Position numbers and translations under genes: made by a program. This document shows positions 52,669 to 61,474 of a DNA stretch of 64,000 nt, one piece after another; the stretch's first letter is position 1; each line of letters begins with the position of its first letter. The notes beneath the pieces are model-generated. The model made no database searches. It had not been told where the DNA came from and saw only the letters and a program-made list of their open reading frames with translations. This DNA is from Candidatus Nitrosopelagicus brevis (GTDB lineage: Archaea > Thermoproteota > Nitrososphaeria > Nitrososphaerales > Nitrosopumilaceae): positions 997,107-1,061,106 of the forward strand of contig NZ_CP007026.1 of assembly GCF_000812185.1 (NCBI RefSeq). Reading direction: 5' to 3'.

Positions 52669-54105
52669 TTGGTAATAAGAGAAGGATTCACTTTTGATGA
52701 TGTTCTCCTTGTACCCAAATTTTCAGATATAACTAGTCGTTCACAAACCAATTTATCAACAAACCTTTCTCGAAATATTAAACTCAATATTCCTTTAGTT
52801 AGTGCAAACATGGATACCGTCACAGAGTCTACTATGGCAACAACAATGGCTAGACAAGGAGGAATTGGAATAATTCATAGATTTTTAACAATAGAAGAAG
52901 AAGCTGAACAAGTTCTCAAAGTCAAACGTTCTGGAAGTGTAATGATTGATAATCCGTATCAAATATCTTCTGAAAAATCTATTGAAGAAGCTATTGATTT
53001 AATGAATGAAAAAGAAGTATCTGGATTACTAGTAGTCGATCCTGATTCTAAACTTGTTGGTGTCTTAACTGAACGTGATGTACTTTTTGAATCAATCAAT
53101 TCAAAAAAATCTGTATCTGAATTAATGACTAAAGATGTAATCTCTTCAAATGAAAATACAACCTTAGATGAAGCAAAAGATATTCTAAAAAGTCATAGAA
53201 TTGAAAAACTACCTCTTGTAAATGATAAAAATCACATTGTTGGTCTTTACACTACTCAGGATATTCTAAATATCGAAAATTTTCCAAATGCATCAAAGGA
53301 TAAGAAAGGACGACCACTTGTTGGAGCTGCAGTTGGAGTAAAAGGTGACTTTTTAGATAGAACTGAAGCGTTACTTGGTGCTGGTGCAGATGCAATTGTA
53401 GTTGATATTGCACATGGTCACAGTGAAAATGCAATCAGTACAGTAAAAAATATTAAAAAAGCATTTCCTGACTGTGAACTCATTGCTGGAAATGTAGCAA
53501 CTGCTCAAGGTACTGAAGATTTGATTAAAGCTGGGGTTGATGCAGTTAAAGTTGGTGTTGGTTCTGGTTCTATCTGTATTACACGAGTTATTACCGGCTC
53601 TGGTGTGCCTCAATTAACAGCTGTAATGGATTGTGCTGAAATTGGTAAAAAATATGATATACCAATTATTTCTGACGGTGGAACAAGAACATCAGGTGAT
53701 GCAACTAAAGCATTAGCTGCTGGCGCATCATCTGTTATGTTAGGAAGTATGTTAGGCGGAACTGATGAAAGTCCTGGTTCAACAATCACAAAGAATGGAA
53801 AAAGATACAAGTTTTACAGTGGAATGGCATCTCTAGGAGCAGCACGAAGAAGAAAATCAAAGGAAGTTACGCAAGCCGATACTGAGGATGATCTAAATGA
53901 CTATGTTGCTGAAGGAGTAGAGGCGATGGTTCCATACAAAGGAACTGTTATTGATATTCTCGTTCAAATTACTGGTGGAATACGTTCTGGCTTGAGTTAT
54001 TGTGGTGGTCATGATATTAAACAAATGCAAACTAATGCTGAATTTATAAAAATGTCACGTGCTGGATTTGCAGAAAGCCAACCTCATGATGTTGACGTAC
54101 TATAG
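52669..54105 (+). CDS. guaB: IMP dehydrogenase
   Basis: The 478-residue enzyme oxidises IMP to XMP with NAD. The barrel starts at [17 protein letters not shown], two CBS domains occupy about residues 95-205, and the active-site loop [20 protein letters not shown] near residue 297 holds the catalytic Cys. The flap [15 protein letters not shown] and C-terminal [15 protein letters not shown] are present. The start is TTG, 30 bases after folP. Together with guaA it provides the whole IMP to GMP route in this region. Confidence 0.97.
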   Translation: MVIREGFTFDDVLLVPKFSDITSRSQTNLSTNLSRNIKLNIPLVSANMDTVTESTMATTMARQGGIGIIHRFLTIEEEAEQVLKVKRSGSVMIDNPYQISSEKSIEEAIDLMNEKEVSGLLVVDPDSKLVGVLTERDVLFESINSKKSVSELMTKDVISSNENTTLDEAKDILKSHRIEKLPLVNDKNHIVGLYTTQDILNIENFPNASKDKKGRPLVGAAVGVKGDFLDRTEALLGAGADAIVVDIAHGHSENAISTVKNIKKAFPDCELIAGNVATAQGTEDLIKAGVDAVKVGVGSGSICITRVITGSGVPQLTAVMDCAEIGKKYDIPIISDGGTRTSGDATKALAAGASSVMLGSMLGGTDESPGSTITKNGKRYKFYSGMASLGAARRRKSKEVTQADTEDDLNDYVAEGVEAMVPYKGTVIDILVQITGGIRSGLSYCGGHDIKQMQTNAEFIKMSRAGFAESQPHDVDVL

Positions 54106-54139
54106 CTAATCTTTTATTGATTTAAAATCCAGTTTTTTC

Positions 54140-54610
54140 ATGTTGAATAAATTCACAATTATTGGAATTATAATTGGAAGTGCAATTTCTATTTTAGGCG
54201 CTTCTTCAATGGTCACTTCATTAAATTCACCAAATGAAATTCAAGAGGATACTGCAACATTTGGAATTGGCGATTTTGATAAAATTAACTTCAATGCTCC
54301 TGCAAACTCATCACAATCATTGATTATAACCGGAGATTCATTTGATGTAAAAATTACAACTCCTGATTCAAGTAATGATGTTAATGCAAGTTTTAAAAAT
54401 AAAGCGAACCTTTCTTGGACTTCGATCACTGCAGGTCAAACAATAATAACAATCCAAAATACTGGAGATTCAGAGTTTACTGAAAGTTATAAATTTGAAC
54501 TAGAACGTGATCCGTTATTCTTCACTTATTCAATTTTAGTAATTATTGCTGGAGTTGTAATAATTGGATTTAGTGCAGGATTTAGTGCCCGAAAACCAAA
54601 AGGATTCTAA
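54140..54610 (+). CDS. Membrane protein with extracytoplasmic beta domain, function unknown
   Basis: The 156-residue protein has a membrane segment at each end (FTIIGIIIGSAISILGASSM near residue 5 and FTYSILVIIAGVVIIGFSAGF near residue 128) with about 95 residues between. The middle is beta-rich and Ser/Thr/Asn-rich (SLIITGDSFDVKITTPDSSN), as expected for an outward-facing domain. No named family. It overlaps pheA by four bases, tail to tail. Confidence 0.75.
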   Translation: MLNKFTIIGIIIGSAISILGASSMVTSLNSPNEIQEDTATFGIGDFDKINFNAPANSSQSLIITGDSFDVKITTPDSSNDVNASFKNKANLSWTSITAGQTIITIQNTGDSEFTESYKFELERDPLFFTYSILVIIAGVVIIGFSAGFSARKPKGF

Positions 54611-55431
54611 TCTAATTCTGCAATTGGATATGAACCAATTATTTTAAGAAATATTGTATTTTTTCTAATATTGTCTAGTACAGATTTTATTTTAGAATTT
54701 GAAGAATGACCTAGAAAATCCACAAAGAAATTGTATTCCCAATTTGTATTCTTATTTGGTCTAGATTCAATTTTTGTTAGATTAATATCATTATCATTAA
54801 ATTCTTTCAATATTTGATATAATGCACCTGGTTCATGTTTTACTGAAAAAATAATTGAAGTCTTATCATTTTTACTTTCATTCGTCTTCTCTTTTGAAAA
54901 TATCAAAAAGCGCGTGAAATTATTTGAATTATTTGCAATTCCTTCTTTGATTATAGGAACATCATACAAATTACTAGCAAGACTACTTGCTATTGCTGCA
55001 CAATTATTTTCAAGGTCTTTAATGATTTCAACACTTCCTGCTGTGTCATATGTTGGAACAGTTTTCAAACCATGATTTTCAATAAAATCACTACATTGTC
55101 CTAATGCTTGTGGGTGTGAATACACTTTTGTTATATCGTCCAATTCACCTCTACCAATTAAACAATGTTCCACTTTAAGATACACTTCACCTATTGCATG
55201 TAGATTTGTTTTAACAATTTCATCAATGCTCTGTCCAACTGTACCTTCAATAGAATTCTCAACAGGTAAAATGGAATAACTTACATCAGATGATGTTTTA
55301 TCGTTTTGAGCAGATTTTAATGCATCTTCAAATGAACTTGTTCCAATTGTATCAATTTCTTCTCCAAAAAATTTTTTTGCTGCACTTTGACTATATGCTC
55401 CTTGTACGCCTTGATATGATACTTTCTTCAT
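54607..55431 (-). CDS. pheA: Prephenate dehydratase
   Basis: The 274-residue enzyme converts prephenate to phenylpyruvate for phenylalanine synthesis. The catalytic half has VSYQGVQGAYSQSAAKKFFG at the N-terminus, LPVENSIEGTVGQS near residue 55, HPQALGQCSDFI near residue 105 and the NNFTRFLIFSKE stretch near residue 168. An ACT domain follows with the ESRPNK motif (LTKIESRPNKNTNWEY) that binds Phe for feedback inhibition. It lacks a chorismate mutase domain. It follows the csl4 gene with a seven-base gap. Confidence 0.96.
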   Translation of the reverse strand: MKKVSYQGVQGAYSQSAAKKFFGEEIDTIGTSSFEDALKSAQNDKTSSDVSYSILPVENSIEGTVGQSIDEIVKTNLHAIGEVYLKVEHCLIGRGELDDITKVYSHPQALGQCSDFIENHGLKTVPTYDTAGSVEIIKDLENNCAAIASSLASNLYDVPIIKEGIANNSNNFTRFLIFSKEKTNESKNDKTSIIFSVKHEPGALYQILKEFNDNDINLTKIESRPNKNTNWEYNFFVDFLGHSSNSKIKSVLDNIRKNTIFLKIIGSYPIAELD

Positions 55432-55438
55432 CTTAATT

Positions 55439-55981
55439 TTAAATTAAAAATTCACTTTTACCAAACTCGGTAGATAATTTTCTATCATCAATCCATCCAC
55501 AATCCTTACACTTTACTGCATCTCTCATTTTTACAACAGTACCAAAACATTTTCTACATTTTGTGAATAATACTCCTAATTCTGGTGAATCTATAGTTGC
55601 ATGTATTGTTCCATTTATGTGACTGATTATCTTTGCTTTTACAACATCTTGTGCTAAAGCGATATTTTTTTTCCTAATATGTCTCGTAACACAAATACAT
55701 TCCAAATCTGAATTCATTTTTTTTCCATTAACAAATTTTATCATTATCGCAATCATTGATGGTAAATTTGCCTCCACAACTCCTATGATTACATCCCCTA
55801 CGTTTGGTACTGTAATCTGTTTTTGTCGATTTATTGATGCTAATCTTTCAGAAGAATCTAGATTAATTTCTCCAATTGTTGTTGCTCTAATAGAATCGTT
55901 ATCCTCAAATGTATTTTCTCCTGGCAAATATTCTTCAATTTGTGCAATTTTTTCGCCTGGAATTTTTTGATTTTCATTCAT
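55439..55981 (-). CDS. csl4: Exosome subunit Csl4
   Basis: The protein has about 180 residues from the ATG at 55981; an ATG four codons upstream is possible. It has an N-terminal domain with IPGEKIAQIEEYLPGENTFE, a central S1 RNA-binding domain (GDVIIGVVEANLPSMIAIM) and a C-terminal zinc ribbon with CRKCFGT and CKDCGWID. Csl4 caps the archaeal RNA exosome and recruits substrates, often with DnaG. The Rrp41/Rrp42 subunits are not in this window. It is divergent from the GT-C-like gene. Confidence 0.95.
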   Translation of the reverse strand: MNENQKIPGEKIAQIEEYLPGENTFEDNDSIRATTIGEINLDSSERLASINRQKQITVPNVGDVIIGVVEANLPSMIAIMIKFVNGKKMNSDLECICVTRHIRKKNIALAQDVVKAKIISHINGTIHATIDSPELGVLFTKCRKCFGTVVKMRDAVKCKDCGWIDDRKLSTEFGKSEFLI

Positions 55982-56059
55982 AGATATACTCAAGAATTTT
56001 AACTATTATTTGTTTTTAGACTCACATAATTGATTAACCAGTTATAATTTACCAGTGAT

Positions 56060-57280
56060 ATGAGTGAGCAAATATCTAGCAAATTGATATCTTATGCAGT
56101 ATTTCTAGTCACGCTCGGAGTTATTGGAGTAAGTATCCTATCTGTGATGTTTCCAGCCTTGATCATTTCAAATACATATGAATTTTCTAACGATTTAGAT
56201 CCATTTGAAAGTAATTCTTGGTTACCATCAATTATCATATCTATTTCATCTTTTTTGATTATAGGCTTTCTTTATCAAAAAAAGAAACTTCCATCTTTTT
56301 TTCAATCTGGAATACATTTTATTTTAAATTTTGAAACCTCAAAACGAGTTTCAATAATAACTGCAATTATAATTTTAGTTATCTACATTGGATTCTCTTC
56401 TGAAGAATTATTTATCGATGAGATGCGTCAGTGGCCAGATTATAAAGTATTACAACAGGCATTAGATATCTGGCCATCTACTGATCATTGGAGTATCTAC
56501 GTTTCAGAACAAAATACTAGATATGTTAGAATTATTCTTCTGGATTTTTCACAGGAATTTCTTCAAAATATAAAATTATTACCTTTTGTTGGAAGTATTC
56601 TTGTTGTAGTATTCACTGCATTAATAACTACACAAATAGCAAAAAAAAGATTTGCTGGCTTGGTGTCAATGATTATTCTATTACAAAGTATCACCTTTAC
56701 TGATTTCGATACTATTGCTGTTTATGAGAATTTTTGGGTATTATTTTATCTCATTTCATTGTATTCAATTCAAAAAAGATGGTGGTCTGCTTCACCAGTA
56801 TCTTTTGTTTTAGCTATTTTCACAAAAGCATTTATCATAACATATTTTTGGATGAATATATTTTTCATTTATCGTGCAGAAATTCCTAGAAAAACAAAAT
56901 ATTTCTTATTTTTAACTTACGGTGCAGTTATTGGAATAGTATATTGGATTTTTGAAAGTGGAAAAAGTATAATCTATGATGATATTGTTAAATTAGATGT
57001 AAATGCATTTTATGATGGATTTACTGGATGGGGAAATAATATGCAACTTGATCCTCTTGCAATTTTGTGTGTAGTTCCTTTAACAGTTGGATTATTCATA
57101 AAATCTCTGAAGGGAGTTAAACAAGCTGATTCTGTCTTAATTTTGATTATGGGCACAATTCTTGCTGCACCATTGATCTCTTTTGTTACCGATTTCTATT
57201 TCATATTGCCTTATCGATACATTCCATTTATTGTAGCAATGGCAATTGGAATTGGAGTTTTTCTTTCAAAAGAAGATTAG
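56060..57280 (+). CDS. Polytopic membrane protein, possible GT-C glycosyltransferase (copy 2)
   Basis: The 406-residue protein has about ten membrane segments and is a paralog of the 400-residue protein at 32.6-33.8 kb. Shared landmarks in the same order are the acidic loop LFIDEMRQWPDYKVLQQAL near residue 117, RYVRIILLDFSQ, AVYENFWVLFYLISLYSIQ near residue 222, an FTKAF stretch and LPYRYIPFIVAMAIGIGVF near the C-terminus. The acidic loop matches the site of GT-C motifs, so glycosyl transfer at the outer face is inferred. It converges, with a four-base overlap, on a gene for a secreted WTII-type protein, as copy 1 does. Confidence 0.75.
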   Translation: MSEQISSKLISYAVFLVTLGVIGVSILSVMFPALIISNTYEFSNDLDPFESNSWLPSIIISISSFLIIGFLYQKKKLPSFFQSGIHFILNFETSKRVSIITAIIILVIYIGFSSEELFIDEMRQWPDYKVLQQALDIWPSTDHWSIYVSEQNTRYVRIILLDFSQEFLQNIKLLPFVGSILVVVFTALITTQIAKKRFAGLVSMIILLQSITFTDFDTIAVYENFWVLFYLISLYSIQKRWWSASPVSFVLAIFTKAFIITYFWMNIFFIYRAEIPRKTKYFLFLTYGAVIGIVYWIFESGKSIIYDDIVKLDVNAFYDGFTGWGNNMQLDPLAILCVVPLTVGLFIKSLKGVKQADSVLILIMGTILAAPLISFVTDFYFILPYRYIPFIVAMAIGIGVFLSKED

Positions 57281-57792
57281 TCGCTACGAATTATTGTCCA
57301 ATAAGTTATAACAGAATCTGATGGTTTTACTATATACGAATGGTGTAAACCTCTAAAAATTTCATATCTCTCTCCAAGATTATCACGTACCCCCAAACTA
57401 GTAATAAATGCCCTATGATACCAAGCACATTCTTCATCATACCCTGGAACTTCAAAAACTTGTGTCAAACATTTCTCATAGTTATACTCGACAGTTATTT
57501 CACGCATTTCAACATTTTTTCCATTCACAATTCCTGTTTTCACAATTGGTAGCGTATCCACAAAATTATGCGTAACATCTTTTTCTAAATAACTTGTTGC
57601 AACAGTTTTTGTGACACTAATTAATTCACCATCCAAATTTCTTAGAATATTATATGCCTGAACTTTGTATTCTGAATCTTTGATTTTAATTAATTCATCC
57701 GTATTCCATGTTAACGGCTCTGCAGCAATATTTACTGAAAAAATTGAAACAAATGATAATCCAATTATTATTAGAAGTATTGTTTTTTTCAT
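57277..57792 (-). CDS. Secreted WTII-type protein of unknown function
   Basis: The 171-residue protein has a signal peptide (KTILLIIIGLSFVSIFSVNIAA) and an extracytoplasmic domain of about 145 residues. It contains ILRNLDGELISVTKTVATSYL and ends YWTIIRSD, matching the C-terminal domain of the secreted TPR protein at 31.8 kb (RDKDENLIAVTES and VQWTIIKN). Two cysteines (KCLTQVF and ECAWYHR) could form a disulfide. It has no TPR repeats. It follows dph2 after three bases on the same strand and faces the GT-C-like gene. Confidence 0.78.
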   Translation of the reverse strand: MKKTILLIIIGLSFVSIFSVNIAAEPLTWNTDELIKIKDSEYKVQAYNILRNLDGELISVTKTVATSYLEKDVTHNFVDTLPIVKTGIVNGKNVEMREITVEYNYEKCLTQVFEVPGYDEECAWYHRAFITSLGVRDNLGERYEIFRGLHHSYIVKPSDSVITYWTIIRSD

Positions 57793-57795
57793 ATA

Positions 57796-58800
57796 TTATA
57801 ACCAGTGTGGTATCTCTAAATAATTATCTAATTTCTCATTATTGAGCATTTTTAATAATGCATTTGCTTGTGGTGTTGATAGCATAGGTTTGTCAAATTC
57901 ATTATCAGTTGAAATTCTTGGGCACGCAACTTGAATAAATGCATCAATTCCTGTGAAATTTTTCAGTCTATCACTAGTAATGTCTGTTAATGCTAACAAT
58001 TGAACTTCTTTTCCACGCTCTTCAAGCTCTTTTTTGAATTTTAATGCTGTAACTTTTGCAAATTGACCTTCTTTTAGACCTACAATTACTCCAAAAACTT
58101 TTGCTTCCATTGCTTTGTAAATCTTCAGCGTAGCCTTTTTTTCTAATTTTTCTGCAAAGTTCGTCACATCTCTTACTTCATTGAAATAAGGATCTAAAAT
58201 GTAGGTTTTCACTTTAGTTGATATTGCAACTCCTGCAGCATGAAAATTACTTTGTCCTAAAAATAAATTTGCATCTACTTCTTCTTTTGTTTCCATTGCA
58301 GGATAAAATTCACATCCAAAAACTTGCCCATCGTTTAATTGACCTTTTCCTTTACCGATTTTTACAAAAACACCTCCGTCTTCTAGTTGTTTTTTAACTG
58401 ATTCAACTTGATGAAGATGTTGACTATCTGTAATTAATGAAATTGTTTTTCCATTCAAAATTTCTAATGCTTTTGGTATTACCGCATCAAAAGGTACGTT
58501 ATCAAAAGCATCAATCATGATGACATTATCTTGTTCTCCTGGAAATGTTTCTAATTTATTTGTGTGACCAATATTGAATAAAATTTCTGCACCTAAAACT
58601 TTGGCACCATTTGAATTAAGATCACATGTACCCCATGTAGTATCTGCTAAAACAAATGCAGGGATATCAAATTTTTTTGTAATATTTACTGCTGTTTCTT
58701 GAACTTGTGGTAACATTCCATCTGGTGCATTTAAAGCAACTGTAACTGGCTTCCTTTGAGAAATTATCTCAAAAATCCTCTTTTCATCAATTACTATCAT
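57796..58800 (-). CDS. dph2: Diphthamide synthesis enzyme Dph2
   Basis: The 334-residue radical enzyme transfers the 3-amino-3-carboxypropyl group of SAM to a histidine of elongation factor 2. The three cluster cysteines are visible in DTTWGTCDLNSNGAK near residue 57, GQVFGCEFYPAM near residue 160 and IQVACPRISTDNEF near residue 289. FNIGHTNKLE follows the first. Length and spacing fit archaeal Dph2 homodimers. The secreted WTII-type gene follows after three bases, although no functional tie is evident. It is divergent from tiaS. Confidence 0.96.
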   Translation of the reverse strand: MIVIDEKRIFEIISQRKPVTVALNAPDGMLPQVQETAVNITKKFDIPAFVLADTTWGTCDLNSNGAKVLGAEILFNIGHTNKLETFPGEQDNVIMIDAFDNVPFDAVIPKALEILNGKTISLITDSQHLHQVESVKKQLEDGGVFVKIGKGKGQLNDGQVFGCEFYPAMETKEEVDANLFLGQSNFHAAGVAISTKVKTYILDPYFNEVRDVTNFAEKLEKKATLKIYKAMEAKVFGVIVGLKEGQFAKVTALKFKKELEERGKEVQLLALTDITSDRLKNFTGIDAFIQVACPRISTDNEFDKPMLSTPQANALLKMLNNEKLDNYLEIPHWL

Positions 58801-58880
58801 TTGTTCTGAAAAGTGTCATTTTGAATTTAAACCAAACTCTTTGGCAAATCACTAAAATTCCTATATTTTGTAGTAAATGT

Positions 58881-60200
58881 ATGTCTAAACAAATACTCCA
58901 TATTGGTATTGATGATACAGATTCTCCTAAAGGCATGTGTACTACATTTTTAGCTTACAAAATTATTAACAGATTGAAAAAAGAAAATGTAGATTTTCTT
59001 GATTTTCCAAATTTAGTCAGATTCAATCCTAATATTCCATGGAAAACTAGAGGTAACGGTGCTGTTGGAATTAAAATTTCTACTTCCAATCCTGAAAAAA
59101 TCAAAAATTTAGTAAAAAAATTTGTTAAACAATATTCCGATGTTAAAAATGGAGCAAATCCTGGTCTGGTTTTTTGTCAAGTTGAAAACATTCCAGATGA
59201 ATTTTTGAAAATTAGTTCAGATGCAATGTGGAAATTAATTCATAGAAATGAAGCAAAAAAAATTCTTTCGAAATACAATTTTGATTTTTTTTATCTTGGT
59301 AATGGTCAAGGATTAGTTGGAGCCACTAGTGTCATAGGCTATAATTTTAAAGATCAAACATACGAATTACTTTCTTATCGTAAATCATCTCAATTTGGAA
59401 AAAAACGTTCAATTGATAAATCCAAAGTCAAAGAAATGCAAGAAAAAACATATCCTAATACGTTTAATAGTTTTGATTCCAAGAAAAATAAAGTATTGTT
59501 AATGCCTCATGGTCCTGATCCTGTTTTTTATGGAGTTCGTGGAGAAGACTCGTCAACATTAATTTCTGCATCAAAAATGATTAAACCAAAAGAGAAACTT
59601 GCTGGTTATCTTATTTTTAAATCAAATCAAGGAACTGGTGATCATTTAAAAAATGAAATCGATGTAAATAATTTTTTACCCTATACATCTGGAACTTTAC
59701 ATGGTATTGTATCTACAAAACCTATTGTAACCAAAGGTGGGCATGTATTTTTTTCAATGATTGTAAACAATGTGAAAATTCATTGCGCAGTCTATAAACC
59801 AACACGAATTACTAATATTGCAAAAGAATTGATCATTGGAGATATGATTAAAGTGGGGGGTGGAATTAGAAAAGCATCAAAAACACATCCTAGAATTTTA
59901 AATATTGAATTTATTCAGGTTCTAAAACTTGAAAAGAAATCAAAATTAACAAATCCATTTTGTAAAAAATGCAAAAAAAGTATGAAATCAAAGGGGAAAA
60001 ATCAAGGATTTCAATGTGTCAAATGTAAAAAGTCATCTCCTCATAAGATTCGCCAATTTTTTACACGTTCTATTAAAGAACAAATCTATGTGCCAGATAC
60101 TTCGGCCCATCGTCATCTCACAAAACCTGTTCAACGCATGAAACAAATATCTAAACATGAAAAATTCGATCCAAATTCATTATGGATCAATAATTTTTAA
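58881..60200 (+). CDS. tiaS: tRNA(Ile2) 2-agmatinylcytidine synthetase TiaS
   Basis: The protein has about 439 residues from the ATG at 58881 (MSKQILHIGIDDTDSPKGMC). An upstream in-frame start would add 20 residues not typical of the family. The N-terminal motif GIDDTDSPKGMCTTF is diagnostic; GNGAVGIKI and HGPDPVFYGVRGEDSSTL follow. An OB-like domain and a zinc ribbon with CKKCKKS and CVKCKKS end the protein. TiaS attaches agmatine to C34 of tRNA-Ile(CAU) so that it reads AUA. An initiator tRNA gene follows on the other strand. Confidence 0.95.
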   Translation: MSKQILHIGIDDTDSPKGMCTTFLAYKIINRLKKENVDFLDFPNLVRFNPNIPWKTRGNGAVGIKISTSNPEKIKNLVKKFVKQYSDVKNGANPGLVFCQVENIPDEFLKISSDAMWKLIHRNEAKKILSKYNFDFFYLGNGQGLVGATSVIGYNFKDQTYELLSYRKSSQFGKKRSIDKSKVKEMQEKTYPNTFNSFDSKKNKVLLMPHGPDPVFYGVRGEDSSTLISASKMIKPKEKLAGYLIFKSNQGTGDHLKNEIDVNNFLPYTSGTLHGIVSTKPIVTKGGHVFFSMIVNNVKIHCAVYKPTRITNIAKELIIGDMIKVGGGIRKASKTHPRILNIEFIQVLKLEKKSKLTNPFCKKCKKSMKSKGKNQGFQCVKCKKSSPHKIRQFFTRSIKEQIYVPDTSAHRHLTKPVQRMKQISKHEKFDPNSLWINNF

Positions 60201-60208
60201 AATCATAA

Positions 60209-60283
60209 TAGCGGGGAGTAGATTTGAACTACTGATTTTCGGGTTATGAGCCCGACGGGATGACCTGACTTCCCCACCCCGCT
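60209..60283 (-). tRNA. Initiator tRNA-Met (anticodon CAT)
   Basis: A 75-base cloverleaf. The acceptor stem AGCGGGG pairs with CCCCGCT, with the A1-U72 pair typical of archaeal initiators. The anticodon stem ends in three G-C pairs (GGGCTCATAACCC), the second initiator hallmark. The T arm is AGTAGTTCAAATCTACT and the discriminator is A. It is therefore assigned to initiation and not to elongator Met or Ile2. Confidence 0.9.
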
Positions 60284-60360
60284 GAACAAAAATCCCTTAT
60301 GAGGTATATACGCGTTTCAAATTCGGAAATGAATAAAAGGATTCTAATTAATTTTTTATT

Positions 60361-61473
60361 ATGCTTCCAAGGTATAGAAAATTCCAAATCGTTGGTATCG
60401 CAGGAGCTCTACTATTCTCTGCTGTAGTTTTGACTGATACATTACCTTCAAATTCACCACCACTTCCTGAACCTATAATTCAAAATGTTTCAACTGAATC
60501 TGTAGAAATTGTGGCAACAAATTTTGATAAACCATGGTCAATTGCGTTTGATGATGATAGGATATTTGTTTCAGAAAAATCTGGGAAAATCCAAATAGTA
60601 ACATCTTCTGGCGTACTTGATTCGCCTCTAATTACATTACGTACTCCTGAAATTTTTGGTGGTGGATTACTTGGAATAACAACACATCCAGATTTTACAA
60701 ATAATCATTTTCTTTATGCATATCATACATATGAAGAAAATGAAAAGTTATGGAATAAAGTAATTAGAATTACAGAAAAAGATAACAAATCTACTGAAAT
60801 TATTACTATTCTAGATAAAATACCTGGTTCTGCATTTAGTAATGGTGGAGTTATAAAATTTGGTCCTGATGGAAAATTATACGTAGGAACTGGTTCTGTT
60901 AGTGATTTTTTAAATGAATCACAAAACCTCAATTCTCTAGCAGGAAAAATTCTTAGATTAAACGATGATGGAACCATACCATCTGATAATCCATATGAAG
61001 AATCTTATGTATTTACACTTGGACATAGGAATCCAACAGGTTTTGCATGGAATAATCTAGGAACAATGTTTGCAACTGAATCTGGTCCAACAAAAAATGA
61101 TGAAATCAATTTGATAACTGCAGGTTCTAACTATGGTTGGCCAGAAGTTCAATGTTTCTCAAACAATGATAATTTTGTAAACCCTTTGGAATGTTTTGAT
61201 CCTGGATTGGAACCTGGTGGAATAATATTCTATTCTGGAGATAAACTTGACATTAATGATGAAATGATTCTAGCTTCACAAAAAGCAACAAATCTATTCA
61301 AAGTTCAAATTAGCGAAAATGATGTAAATCTTGAACGTATATTGAGTGGTTTAGGTAGAATTAGAGATGTAGCACAGGGTCCTGATGGATATGTCTACAT
61401 CATTACCACAAATACCGATGGAAAAGCATTTCCAGCACCAGATGATGACAAATTATTGAGGATATTGAAATAA
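60361..61473 (+). CDS. Exported PQQ-type sugar/aldose dehydrogenase beta-propeller
   Basis: The 370-residue protein begins with a signal or anchor segment (FQIVGIAGALLFSAVVL) and then a six-bladed propeller of the glucose/sorbosone dehydrogenase family. Landmarks are FDKPWSIAFDDDRIFVSEKSG near residue 55, LLGITTHPDFTNNHFLY near residue 101, KFGPDGKLYVGTGS near residue 166, GHRNPTGFAWN near residue 222 and ESGPTKNDEINLITAGSNYG near residue 240. Relatives bind PQQ and calcium and oxidise sugars outside the membrane. Substrate and PQQ use are not provable here. It is one base upstream of the HMG-CoA reductase gene. Confidence 0.88.
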   Translation: MLPRYRKFQIVGIAGALLFSAVVLTDTLPSNSPPLPEPIIQNVSTESVEIVATNFDKPWSIAFDDDRIFVSEKSGKIQIVTSSGVLDSPLITLRTPEIFGGGLLGITTHPDFTNNHFLYAYHTYEENEKLWNKVIRITEKDNKSTEIITILDKIPGSAFSNGGVIKFGPDGKLYVGTGSVSDFLNESQNLNSLAGKILRLNDDGTIPSDNPYEESYVFTLGHRNPTGFAWNNLGTMFATESGPTKNDEINLITAGSNYGWPEVQCFSNNDNFVNPLECFDPGLEPGGIIFYSGDKLDINDEMILASQKATNLFKVQISENDVNLERILSGLGRIRDVAQGPDGYVYIITTNTDGKAFPAPDDDKLLRILK

Positions 61474-61474
61474 A

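Noticed and set aside
58821-58880. Longer N-terminus for TiaS
   Set aside because: The extra 20 residues do not fit the family, which begins just before the GIDDTDSP motif; the ATG at 58881 is preferred.
60209-60283. tRNA-Ile2(CAT) as substrate gene next to tiaS
   Set aside because: The A1-U72 pair and the three G-C pairs in the anticodon stem are initiator features, so the neighbourhood with tiaS appears coincidental.
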